This document shows, piece after piece, positions 47,200 to 58,639 of a stretch of 64,000 nucleotides of DNA. This stretch comes from Topomyia yanbarensis. Taxonomy: Eukaryota; Arthropoda; Insecta; Diptera; Culicidae. The stretch covers positions 32,023,843 to 32,087,842 of the forward strand of contig NC_080671.1 in NCBI RefSeq assembly GCF_030247195.1. The letters run 5' to 3'. The position numbers and the translations under genes are program-made. Numbering within the stretch: position 1 is the stretch's first letter; each line of letters starts with the position of its first letter. The notes beneath the pieces were generated by a model that saw only the letters and a program-made list of their open reading frames with translations, was not told the origin of the DNA and ran no database searches.

Positions 47200-48060
47200 C
47201 TAGGCTAATAGTTGACATGTTTGGATGCAGCCCTAGAGCGAATCTTGCTCAAAATATGCTTGAAGAGTTCTATTCTCTTTAAATTAGGACTTGGATAATT
47301 CCATCATTTTCGGAGGCTTATACGGAGCAAAACTTTCAACCACAAAGAACTTAGGGGCGATCGTCAGTTATTGCTCTCTAAGGCCTGAAAAGTGTGTGTG
47401 GGTGTGTGTAAAAAAGACTTCGCCTTTGTCAGGCGAAAATTCACCGTTAGCAATTATAACTGAAATGACATGAACGTTTTTCGATTTCGATAGCAACTTA
47501 TTTAATCCACTAACCTCGTTGAGACTTGAGACATTTGGAGAAAGGCTTTGCTCAAACGATCGAAGAAGATTTCTGTAAACCTTGCGTGCTGACTTATATG
47601 TCTTTGATCTCTACGTTTGCGCTCTTCTCGTATTTTTTGAGGCTAGCAAGTTCGGCATTTCACCAAGGGGTTCCTCTAGCCGCTAAGCCACTTGGTATGC
47701 TGTTATTATAATTGAGGTTTATTTTTTTCATAAGCTCGTTCAAGTCCCTCGAAAATTGAATCAGGAAAATACCCATACAACCTAATCGCCAAGCACTTTC
47801 CGTAGCGGTTCTAGTTCATAGATATGGGATTAGGATGCGTGTCGGTATCCAGCGAGACGTTGAAATGATCAAAAATGACGCATTCGTGATTGGATAATGA
47901 CGGTCCGAGCCCATTCGGTGCGAATCAGTTTGCCAACTAATGCGTAATTCTGTCGAAGCAACGTGTTACATCTAACATCTCTTCTAAACTGGATCAAGCA
48001 AGTGTTGGCCGATTTCGTACATTTAGTAGGAAAGTGTAGTGCTGTCGTCGGGCCTAGACC
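47200..48060 (-). pseudogene. Decayed LINE ORF2 (endonuclease to reverse transcriptase linker)
   Basis: Reading the minus strand from 48060 downward gives pieces in the order expected for the ORF2 of a non-LTR retrotransposon: FPTKCTKSANT (endonuclease, about 48002-48037), the motif PW-stop-NAELASLKKYE where PWWNAEL is typical (about 47640-47675), LNKLLSKSKNVHVISVI and then an acidic turn and THF (about 47400-47515), and VESFAPYKPPKM resembling the start of the RT domain (about 47299-47343). Frames shift repeatedly and stops are frequent. The clade cannot be fixed; Jockey/R1-like groups fit. It is inactive. Confidence 0.65.
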
Positions 48061-48379
48061 GTGTTTGAAGTTTCTGGAGTACGTTACGTAGGCGATCAAC
48101 CTGAGCATTCAACCTCGGAAACTTATAATCTGCTTTTTGGCTGGCACGTTTTTAGGAACATTACGGCGAAGAATCTCTGTATATGTAATCGAAATCAAAA
48201 ATGTCCCCGTCGTCAGAACGTGTATCAGATCTTAAAACGAAGGATTGTGAGGGTCTACGTTGAGTATAGATGTAGGAGGCTCAATCAAAATCGTTGACGA
48301 AGACTAGATCAAGGGTCCATTCACGTTGCTAAGAGCGCAGACTTTAACCAACATCTCAAGTATCTAAAGGTATTTTGGG

Positions 48380-48590
48380 CCGATCCCAAAATACAGTTAT
48401 CGTAATAAAAAACATTGCTTAAGGTCAATTGCAGAGGGTCGTGCTGATAGTGAAATTGAATGTACGGTACGGACACTTTTTGATCGCGTGGAAACAAGCG
48501 TTCATATGTCCGCGTTTAGGACCACGTTTATAAAGTCAAAGCGACCGACACGTTTGTGTTAATCGCCGGGTTTTTAATATGTTTGCGAGA
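48380..48590 (-). repeat. REP-A family fragment, inverted
   Basis: Landmarks in reverse orientation are TGCTTAAGGTCAATTGCAG, GAATGTACGGTACGGACAC and GATCGCGTGGAAACAAGCG. Only a short part of the unit is recognisable. Non-coding. Confidence 0.55.
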
Positions 48591-48784
48591 TCGCTAACGC
48601 AGGTGTGCTTGGAAGATCGTGATTACATTTCGCGTTTCGGCCCAGGTTTGCATTGTCGCGAAACGCCCGGGCGTGTGCATGTTAACAGATTTTTATCATA
48701 CTGGACACTGGGAAAAGATATGTCCTTAAGCAGGAATCGACCCTCAGATAACGTGATCCACAGCAGCTAAAAATAGACTAACGA

Positions 48785-49080
48785 GTGAATTTTGTCTGAG
48801 AAGGGACGATGACGATTCGCTTATGAGAGGCTTTGGGGGTAGATCGGTCCACTTTAGGGATTGGGACTGTGTCGGGGATCACGATACTGTTGGGAATCTG
48901 TGATGACATCGTCACAGTTTCTCGATGGCGGAGTGGTTAACGCACCCCACTAGAGACTGGGAGGTTCGATTCTTGCTTGAAGACACATCTTTTCCCAGTG
49001 TGTCCAATAAAAGATGAATTGTCACCCTTTCCGGTTCATTCTTTCTATTTCCCATTGGACACGTTCTAAAAAACCTTAAA
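48785..49080 (+). mobile_element. SINE-like repeat with tRNA-like head (copy 1)
   Basis: GATGGCGGAGTGGTTAACGC (A-box-like) and GAGGTTCGATTCTTGC (B-box-like) lie 30 bases apart, as in a tRNA head. They are followed by CAGTGTGTCCAATAAAAG and CCATTGGACACGTTC. About 140 bp upstream of the head is also conserved with copy 2 (GATCACGATACTGTTGGGAAT), so the repeat extends beyond the tRNA-like part. No clear target duplication. Confidence 0.65.
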
Positions 49081-50455
49081 AAAAGCAAAAAAAACAAGAC
49101 GCACGTTAAAACAAGGACTATATGTTCTATCTCTTACCTCGACGCGGTGCCAACCCCCTTATTTTTGGCCGCTCAAAATAATTTCAAATTCTCTTAATGA
49201 ATAAAATCGATAATTTTTTTTCGCAAGATTGCTAAATCAAAAATATCTAGAAATGATGTCTGAAGAAATGCGGTATGAATTAAAAGCCCAAATGCTCATA
49301 ACTCAATCAGTTCACATCAGCTCAGACTTTCCGAAGATAAAATTACTAGATCGAAATTTTCGAAAATTGATCACGTACGACTTTCGTGCATATTGCTAAG
49401 ATCGATTGTGTACCAAGACATACCCCTTGATGTTTTCCCGTTCCTTCTAACACAATTCCTTTTCCATAATAATTGTTAAGATGCAGAGGTAATTCCAGTC
49501 TCTATCAACAGCGAGTGGCGTACTAACATTTCATTCTTTCCCCAGTAGAAACGCATTGGTCGTGACCCGCGTCATTATTGACCATTTTTTGAAAATATTA
49601 AAGTAATTATATTTATTGACTTATTTACATACTTGCTTAAATTTGGTTTTGGGCGGATAGCAAAAAGCATGTAACATGAAGAAGACCCAATAAGCCCTTT
49701 TTGCCGTATTGCAACCAACATCTTAATGCAACTTTCTGTTAACGGTCAGTATGAAGAGTCAATATATTCAGATACCTTGAGTAGATTAGGATTTTGTATC
49801 TTCAGAAATGAGACTCGTTCGAAAAGTTGGTTGAAGATGTCAAATTTGTATTTCGAAATTGGCCCAAATTATCGTGGTATTTTGAGTGTATTGTGTAAAA
49901 AGTGAATGATGAAATTATATTTTTAAAATGAAAAATCACTTATTTGGCAATGCTGCCGCTAAAATAGGTTTCCTTTTAAATTTCTTGAATGGTTTCTCTC
50001 CAAAAGCAGACAACTTTTACCTTGTTATATTATTTTTTGAGGGGATAACTGAGTAGTAAAGTAGTCAAATTGTAGGTACTGATGAGACAAAAGCAAAAAA
50101 AGTGGCACGTATTGTATGGTTTATTCAAAATAGCTCCAGTGTATTCCAATTTTATTATTAGAGAGTAATAAAACAAAGTACAGTGCATTGGCTTGTAAAC
50201 GAACTATGTTTTGATTTTACGGTACAATCTCATCAGTAACCGGAACTTCTGTGCTTGCGGGACATCACCCTTTGATTAATTGTTTGCTTGTGAACACAAG
50301 TAGTATCTCCATTTTGTATTTCAAGAAGTCGTAAACATGGATTTACTAGATATATTTTTATATCTAACAGTAGCGAGGGTATGGGTTTTTGGTAAATCGC
50401 CGTAAAATTGGGGGACCAAATCAACACAAAAACTACAAAAATTGGTTCTGGAATA
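49081..50455. other. AT-rich sequence without a recognised gene
   Basis: Short frames only; an 82-codon minus frame at 50233-50481 runs into REP-A sequence. No paired repeat ends were found. Confidence 0.4.
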
Positions 50456-52695
50456 ATGGGCCAAGTTCTCTGTGGAGTCACCCTTCTTTTATTGCTATAT
50501 GAGCGACCGAAAATAAAAGTCGCAAGGATAGTACATGCTTCGCAAAACCCGTTTCAAAGATATTAGAATATAAAAATCGGAAATAAACTTCAATCATTAA
50601 AATCGGACAGAAATTCTTCAGTATAAAAATCGTTTAAAAAGTTCTCACCCGTAAAACTCGGCAAGGATGAACCTCCAGTATAAAAACCGGTTAAAAATAA
50701 ATAATTCGCTCGTAGGAGCATCCGTATATCTTGATGTTCAAGATTAAAATTCGGCTAACAAAAACTACTTTGTAAGAATCGGATATATTATTTTCCGGTT
50801 TTTTCACTGAAGGTTTTTTTATCCGACTCTTACAAACGAAAGTCCCAGTCCGATTTTTATGTTTGAAGTTTATATCTGGGTTTTATATTCTAATATATTT
50901 GAAACGGGTTTTACGAAGCATGTTCTATCCTTGCGACCTTTATTTTCGGTCGCTCATATATTAAATTAGATCCATTCTAACACAAATTGCTTATTCTCTC
51001 ATATACACTCACAATCGCTCATTCCCAACGAACAAACGTGGCCTTCGCGGTAACACAAACCTGATCACAAATTCGAACGCCCGCGATCTCGCCAACATTC
51101 AAACACCCCGGTAATTAGGTGAACATTTTCATCTAAAAATTTAATAACGCGATCTCAAGCCACTACTCACGCAATCTTGCATCGGTCACGTTCGGAAGTC
51201 TCTACCCTTGATCCTAGTAGCCCAAACTCATGCCTTCAGTTGGACTAATAGAAATAATAACTAGTATCCACGCGAAGTTACATACACATCAGCAGACGCG
51301 ACAAAAACGTCAACATACAGACGTTCAAGTCTTTCGCGATCATCCACGCACAACCACACCCACGATCTCGCAAACAGGATAACACCCCGGTGACCAAGTG
51401 AACGGTTTAGCATTTTTAAATTCACAAACGCGGTCTCAAGAGTAAACCTCCAAATGCCCGTGTTAGCGCGATCTTGAATCGGTTTCGTCCGGAAACCCCT
51501 ATTCTCGGCCCTAGTACCATAAGTCCAATACCTTCAGGTGGACCAATGAAAAAGATGACTTTAAACTCATTTCCACTAAACTACACGTTCCATGGCGACA
51601 TAAAAATCGAATTTATACACACGAAGTCACATACACGCGACAAACAAACATACAAATGCTTGAGCCCTTCGCGACCATCCACGCAACCTACACCCGCGCT
51701 CTCGCAGACATGATAACATCCCGGTGATAATATGAACGTATCAGCACTTATAAACATTCAAACGCGTTCTCCAGCGTGAACCTACAGTCCCCCGCACTCG
51801 CGCGATCATGAATCGGTCACGTCCGGAAGTCTCTATCCTCGATTCCAGAAGTCTAGGTCCATCCATTTAATTGAATCAATTAAAAAGAAAGCTTTCATAT
51901 CCACTGGACAACACGTTCCATGGCGACATAACCGGGAACTCCGTAAACTAAATTTCGGAATGACGGTCCGCGTGACCATCCAAGAACACATGCGAATATG
52001 TGAATGTCCACAGGGTTACAAAATTGAATTTATTCACACGAAGTCACATACACGCGAGCACACGCGACAAATACGTCAACATAGGAAGGCTTAAGCTCTT
52101 CGCAATCATCTACACACACCTACGTTCGCGATCGCGCAAACTTTATAATACTCCGGTAACAATGTGATCGTTTTAGTACTTACGAAGTTACAAACGCGGT
52201 CTCAAACGCGAACCCACACACGCGATCATGAATCGATCACGTCCGGAAATCTTTACGCTCCATTCTAGCAAGTTAGGTTCATACATTCAGTTGTACCAAT
52301 CAAAACATAAAGTTCATATCCTGTAGACAACACGTTCCATGGGGACATGATTGGGAACTCTAGTAATAGTAATAGAATCTGAACCGTACACGAAAAATTA
52401 AATATCAGATTCACGGTCAGATACACGTTAGCACACGCGACATACAAACGCACACGTGATCGAACACGTTAACGTACAAATGCTCGAGCCCTTCGCGATG
52501 ATACACGCGATCTCGAAGTCCCTACGTCCGAACATACCTGAACCGTACAATAAATATCATATTCAGAATCACGTCCCACTACAACTGGTCTAAAGCAGTG
52601 TTTTGGTGGGCGCCATTGCCTGTCTCGTCTGCAACTGTAGTGTATGATTCTGACGGGGAGCCATTTCGAGGACCTACAGCTCCAGTGGTACAACT
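50456..52695 (+). repeat. REP-A family, longest block, interrupted by a foldback insertion
   Basis: Starts GGGCCAAGTTCTCTGTGGAG, is split by the element at 50501-50955, and continues to the TCTGACGGGGAGCC and GGTACAACTCTC end phrase. The internal phrase ATCGGTCACGTCCGG (with variants) recurs at about 51181, 51478, 51809 and 52230, that is every 300-420 bp. The block is therefore made of degenerate tandem subunits. CG-containing words such as CGCGATC and CACGCGA are frequent for such an AT-rich region. No conserved ORF. Confidence 0.85.
50501..50955. mobile_element. 455 bp foldback element inserted into REP-A
   Basis: The outer arms (50501-50582 and 50872-50955) are inverted copies: GAGCGACCGAAAATAAA, GTCGCAAGGATAG, ACATGCTTCG and AAAACCCGTTTCAAA. 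The empty REP-A site is visible at about 58629 (TTGCTATATTTCAAATTAG). The flanks CTATAT and ATATATT suggest a duplicated TA or ATAT target, but the exact boundary is ambiguous because the arms continue into these bases. Non-coding. Confidence 0.85.
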
Positions 52696-55560
52696 CTCAA
52701 ATTAAAAAATGTTAAGTTGATTATAAGTTTGAATTTTTCATCGATCACTTTTTGTGGACCTTTTCGATCACTTTACCTCACCCTTTTTACGTTATCTAGT
52801 GGCATATCTTGTTTTATTTTAGCTCCAAAAAATTTACGAGACGAGTCTTCACTTGTGAAAATTTGCCTGCACAAGAGATAAAAAATCAACAATCTCTTCG
52901 AAACATTTACGAGTGGCGAAACGTACTACAGCGATCAAGCAATTACGAGAGGAGAAAGTTAACGCAATCAATAATCCCTACACTAATTACGGCCATCAGC
53001 CTGTCTGGAAAGTTCAATATCAATATTTGTAGACTCATTGGCGAATTCACCGCCCCAAAAGAGAACCGATTCATTATCTTATGCAACCAACTCCTTTGTG
53101 ATCACGGGGATAAGCAAACTATGTTACCTTCGTTGCCTTGTTACTTTGTTTTTGCACCCTTCGTCCGAACTTGACAAATTAATAATTATGCTCGAGACTT
53201 TCGATTTCGAATCAAGCACACCCCTACAAGAGAGCCTCATACCTCTTCCCGCGCTCAACATGCAACATTTCCTCGAACGCCCACCAACAATAAATTAATA
53301 TTTCCCGAAACTGATGAATGGGCTCCAATCGTGTGGTATCCTTCCTCGCTGATAGTGATCGTCGCCAGTCCACCGCCAGGGTCCGTTCCAATAAAGATAT
53401 TATTAATTTTCACCCAATCTTCGGTGTCCAATTGCGGAATCGATGCGGAGAAAAGAAAGAGGCGGGAATGTGTTTTTAGTTTCAGTTTCCGTCGCCGTAT
53501 CGATTTATGCGACTTTAGTTATCTTCTCCTCCCATGTGTAGTAGTTAACGAATTCACTTCTGTTTCACGCTGCGGCCATCCGCGCAGCCAGCTTGAAATT
53601 GATTTCGCGCTTATAGTGAATGAACAATCAATCCGAAATTGTCGCGGAATCTCCGTTTATCTGCGAAACCAAGGAGTTGCGGCTACCGTAATTAAAATGA
53701 AAGCCTTGGAGTTGAATTTGCTTGGGTGCGACGTGTAGAGGCGAGACGTGCTACCAGCACAACGCGAAATTGGAATAAGTGCGATTCGCAGAAAATGCAT
53801 TGAGGATTTTGAACGGAGCTATTTTGTAGTCTTCGGTGTGATTTCAGCCTATGCGTGTTAGTGGAAGATTCTGCGATAGAGAATGACAGTTTTGCAAAAC
53901 ATAAGCTAATAAGCTTACAATTGCATCACACTCGAAACTCTGCTTGCCCATATTGAACATTGTTCAACTCGCCTTTCTTCAACAACTGACTAACTGACTT
54001 TGTCTAGTTTTGTCTGGATTACTGATTAATCTACGAAAGGTGATCTGATTCAGGTCAATTTTTTTATCAACTATTTGGTTAATTAAGGCATTATACGAAG
54101 ATAGAAATTACTTGTCAGGTGAAAAAGGGTGCAATGAATGAGTCCATATTTGTACAAGTTATAGTTGAAATTTTTAATGAAAACCGTTCCAGTTGCGTTT
54201 CTTCTCAGACCACGTTGAACTATATTAAAGTCGTGATCTAACCATTTCGCCATTTACCAACAACATCAGCGAAAATAAACGGCAAAAAAATTATTACCTC
54301 TAACTGTGTGACCCCCCACTTAACAACGGCAAATGTGACGAATTCTCTGCAAAAAGCAATTTCCTCGCGTAGGCCCCTAAAATAAACATAATTTGCCAAA
54401 AAGCTGATTATCATCATCATCATCATCATCACCATCATAATTCGTATCATCATGGCACAGAAATAACACAACCAAAAATCGTTAAATTAGCTCCAGTTGT
54501 AGAATTAACTTTTGGCGCACATGTGCGTCGCCGCCAACTCGACGCGAACTCCACTTGAAAATCTCATCGCTGTCGGCGGCGATACTCCGTCCGGACTAGC
54601 GGTACACAGCCGGCGGGTAAAATGACTAAGATTCCTCGACTCCCCCCAGAGGGCGGACACGTTTTGCTGCTTGACACTATCGAAACACGCAATCATCACG
54701 TTGTTTTGTTGGTCCACTTGCTTCCAACATCGCCGCTGCTGCTGCCACAGGCGCTGGCTGGCTGATGAACCGGGAAGAGGTGGATCGTGCGAATGTTTAG
54801 ACTTTTCATTTTCGCTACTAACTAACTTGTTTAAGTGGAATAAATCATTGACCTGAGTAACAATCGCCAACACCGCAGTTCCTGTTCCCTTCATCGTCTG
54901 ACAGTTGGCCTAGCTTCTGCTGCTGACTTCTTCCTTCCCATCAAACTAGTCAACCCTTCAAATGAGTTTTTCGGACCTGACGCGGGGAAGAATTGTTTGC
55001 TTTTTTTTTGCAAACTCAATCATCCACCCCGGCGAAAATCAACCTTAATCGGTTGGAACGGATCCGATTGTCAGCAGCGTGCAAATCCTTTCTATTCCGT
55101 GATCGTGAGCTCAGCACTTGTTAAACAACGAAACAGAATGTTGCGGGCGCCGAATTGGTTAAAATGATAATTTATCATCGCCGGTCGTTCGTGACCAATT
55201 CTTCGTTTTTTTTCTCTTTTTTTGTTATTTGCCGTCCGACAAAATGGGTCAGCTTTGATTGTTTCCTAGTTCTTTTCCCGTCTCTGCAGGCGTTGATTCG
55301 GTATGATGATTGGATGGAGGTCAGAACAGCTACGGGCGGGCGGCTAGATCGGATCGGATTACAGTTAAATGGGCTGGTGGATGTGGTCCCTGTCTTATGA
55401 CCCATTAGCATTTGAACAGCTGGAACTGGGACAACTGATAGAAATGTGGACAAAATGACCAGTTGGATTAGTAGTGATAGAAACCAACAGATTATTTGGA
55501 TCAACATAACAAAGTTGAGTTCAGTTTAGCGAATCGAAAACAAATCGCTGCAGGTGGTGA
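52696..55560. other. Non-repetitive island without a recognised gene
   Basis: From about 52800 the sequence is unique in the window and more GC-rich, especially 53330-53760 and 54500-55400. An ATC run lies at about 54409-54440. A strong acceptor-like tract ends in CTCTGCAG at 55290 (+), but no good donor follows at exon distance. Frames of 121-135 codons show no recognisable domain. Conserved non-coding DNA or UTR exons are possible. Confidence 0.35.
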
Positions 55561-55859
55561 GAAATTTCTCGCCCGTGATTCGGAACGGAGATTTGTAGAG
55601 GCTATCTGATTCATAAGTAACATTACCGCAAAGGACAGGCATACATCCACACCATTTTTCTGGCAAACCTTTGTAAAGATTAGTTTAGGTATTACACATT
55701 ACAACGAGTGACACCGCCACATAAAAATCGAGAAAAGTCCTGTAGAGTCGTGGGCAACTTTGAGTTTCGACTTGGAGTGATGACGTAAATTTGCATCAAA
55801 CGATTTGAATTGATTTCAACTGCAATCTATGGAAGAAGGAAATTCAAATGAATTAAATT

Positions 55860-56690
55860 ATTTATGCACACGAGACAAACACGTTAACATACAATCGTTC
55901 AAGCCCTTCGCGATCATTCATGCACACCTGTACCCGCGATCTCACAAACAACATAACGCCTCGATGACGAAGTGAACGTTTTAGCACTTATAAATTTACA
56001 AACGCGGTCTCAAGAGTGATCCTACAAACGCCTGCGTTTTCGCATTCATGAATCGGTTTCGTCCGGAAGTCCCTACTCTCGGCCCTATCAGCCCAGGTCC
56101 ATGCCATCAGTTGAACCAATAAAAATAACGTTCATATGCGTTCCATGATGATATGACCAGGATCTCAGGAGTGATATGGAAGAACTCACTCTCTTCTAGC
56201 ATCTGAACCGTACATCGAAATTTAAGTAAGATTCACGGTCCGCGCACAATATTGCGAAAATGGGTCCATCCATAAATGACGTAGAATTGTATGGGGGAGG
56301 GGGAAGTTGACCTGATGTCACGACAGTCTTACCCGTTGCTTCTAACTAACATCGTTTTTTATTATTTTTTTTTTAATTTTTTACTTCGACAAGGGGGGGG
56401 GGGGGTGGGGTTACCGTCAAGCTACGTATCGTTAACGTACAAACGCTCGAGCTCTTCACGATGATACACGCAATTGTTAATTCCCTACACCAGCACATAT
56501 CCCGTGCATTGAATATCACATTCAGAATCATGGCCCGATGCAATTGACCTTAAGCAGTATTTTAGTGGGTGACATTTCCCGTCTCGTCTGCAATTTAAGT
56601 AAGTGATTCTGACGGGGAGCCTTTCCGAGACCCTAGCTCTAGAGCTCCACTACGACAACTCTCGAAAAAAATAATAGTCATTAATTCTTC
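55860..56690 (+). repeat. REP-A family copy with a second repeat inserted at about 56262-56430
   Basis: The REP-A landmarks CACGAGACAAACACG, ATGAATCGGTTTCGTCCGG, ATATGACCAGGATCTC and TCTAGCATCTGAACCGTAC continue to TTCACGGTCCGCG. They resume at ATCGTTAACGTACAAACGC and end with TCTGACGGGGAGCC. Between lies CCATCCATAAATGACGTAGA, GACCTGATGTCACGAC and a run of 13 G residues, a different interspersed repeat. Confidence 0.8.
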
Positions 56691-56889
56691 GCCAACTAGT
56701 ATGAATAATAATTGTTTTTGATTTTGTGGTTCCTAAAACGGGACATATTGTAATAGAAATTGAAAATATGACAAAACCCCCTCGGTATGATACTGTACCT
56801 TGATGTGGTCCGGGAGCTATTCCACCAAAGCAGTATTACAGTGATTATATCACAGAAACTTGGGATACGACTATTTTCTTTTTAGTTAA

Positions 56890-58500
56890 GGTTCAAAGAA
56901 CTTTCGGTGAGCATCTACACTAGAGTGACAGAAAAAAATGACCCCCATCGGCCCACCCCTGAGTCGATTCCTAGTCCCACCAGGAGTGTCTGCTCCAAAT
57001 TTGAGCCAAATCGAACAAGTCTAGCTACCGGACCAACGTGCTTGAAGTTTGTATGGGATTTTTCGACAATTTACATGCAGAAAACCCACTTTCGCACATT
57101 TTCCCCGCTAGGTGGCACTGTATACATCAGATTATCACCAAAAGTGAAACTTAAGAAGATAATTCTATTATCTACAACTTTGTTGAAGACTGCAAAGCGA
57201 TCCGACTCGAATAAGAAAAGTTATTAAACTTTTAACGAAGTGATGTCTGAGTCAGTTTTGCATGGGGCCTAGCAGTGCATGGTTGTGTATCAGTACTAGG
57301 CTCTAACAAACTATATATTTTTGTGGAATAATGGTTAGATTTAGCTGAATAGTATGTTCGGAAGAATTGCAGTACATAATACGAATTATGTTTTGGTTAG
57401 AAAATTTTAGTTCCGCCTGTGACCGCATAGATGGCGCCAACACTAACTTTTCAACGGAGAGAGATAGAAATTAGGTGTCTTCTACAAAGTTGTAGAACAA
57501 GCCTTTTGCAGTAATTCTTCCAAACATCTCGATATTGTATCTCTCTCCGCTGAAAAGCTAGTGTTGGCGCCATCTTTGCGGTCACAGGTGGAACTAAAAT
57601 TTTCTAACCAAAACATAATTCATATTATGTACTGCAATTCTTCCGAACATACTATTCAGCTAAATCTAACCATTATTCCACAAAAATGTATAGTTTGTTA
57701 GAACCTAGTACTGATACACTACCATGTACTGCTAGGCCCCATGCAAAACTGACTCAGACATCACTTCGCTAAAAGTTTAATAACTTCTTTCAACAAAGCC
57801 GGATTGACTAGCATTCTTCGACAAAGTTGTAGACAATTAAATTATCTTTCTTATTTTCACTTACAGTGATAATACGATGCATACAGTGCCATCTAGCGGT
57901 GAAAATGCGAGCTAGTGGGTTTTCTCCATGTAAATTGCCGAAAAATCCCATACAAACTTCAGGCACGTTGGTCCGGTAGCTAGACTTGTCCGATTTGCTT
58001 CAAATTTGGAGCAAGTACTCCTGGTGGGACTAGGAATTGACTCAGTGGTGGGCCGAGTGAGTTTTCGAAAATTCTTTATTTTTCTGGGCACTCTAATCTA
58101 CACGAATTGAACGCTTGTCACCGGTTCATCCATATAAAGCATTTATTAAACTCTAAAAGAAGAAAATCATTCGATTTATTAGATTATCAGGATTCAGGGT
58201 GGGAAAACAATTGACCGGATGGAATGGTGCTTTTGAAAAAGTGGCGGTGAATTTTCGTCACACCACCACACTGTCGCAAAATAACTGCGTAGTGAAAAAA
58301 CCACCGCCACTTTTTCAAAAGCACCATTCCACCCGGTCAATTGTTTTTACACCAACTATTTTGCATGACTTGAATCCTGATAATCTATGATAAATGAATG
58401 CTTTATAGGATAAATCGGCGGCAAAGCTGTACACAATTTTTCCTACGCATACTACCAAGCGCTCAATTCTAACACATGCTCTAAGAAAGTAACTCGAGCC
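56890..58500. mobile_element. TTAA-flanked foldback element (about 430 bp before later insertion)
   Basis: TTAA at 56886-56889 and 58501-58504 bracket the imperfect inverted ends GGTTCAAAGAACTTTC and GGCTCGAGTTACTTTC. Matching continues inward (GAGCATCT...GAATTGAACGCTTG) on both sides. The inner palindrome at 58181-58390 (GATTATCAGGATTCA, ACAATTGACCGG, TGGAATGGTGCTTTTGAAAA) belongs to the same element. The left arm is broken by the hAT-like insertion at 56921-58095. TTAA targeting suggests a piggyBac-type MITE. Confidence 0.85.
56921..58095. mobile_element. hAT-like foldback element, 1175 bp, arms about 540-580 bp
   Basis: A perfect 8 bp target duplication ATCTACAC flanks it (56913-56920 and 58096-58103). 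The ends begin TAGAG on both strands, fitting the hAT consensus YARNG. The arms pair almost completely around a centre near 57507, through GGTGGGACTAGGAAT, GGTCCGGTAGCTAGAC, TCTAGCGG/CCGCTAGG, CTGACTCAGACATC and TGGCGCCAACACTA. No ORF is conserved. Mobility would need hAT transposase supplied in trans. Confidence 0.9.
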
Positions 58501-58639
58501 TTAAGCTACATTGTGATCAATTTTAGTACTTAACTTGGCAACCTTTATTATCCACAGCCATGATCAAATAATATAAAATGTGGGTTTAGGCCCAGGTTCG
58601 CTCTGGAGTCACCATTCTTTTATTGCTATATTTCAAATT

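Noticed and set aside
53331..53738. 135-codon plus-strand ORF
   Set aside because: No domain recognised and no splice context; treated as a chance frame in a GC-richer island.
54505..54894. 129-codon minus-strand ORF
   Set aside because: No family resemblance; other frames are open over the same GC-rich stretch, so composition explains it.
55250..55330. An exon starting after the strong acceptor at 55290
   Set aside because: No convincing donor follows at exon distance and the translated sequence has no recognisable character.
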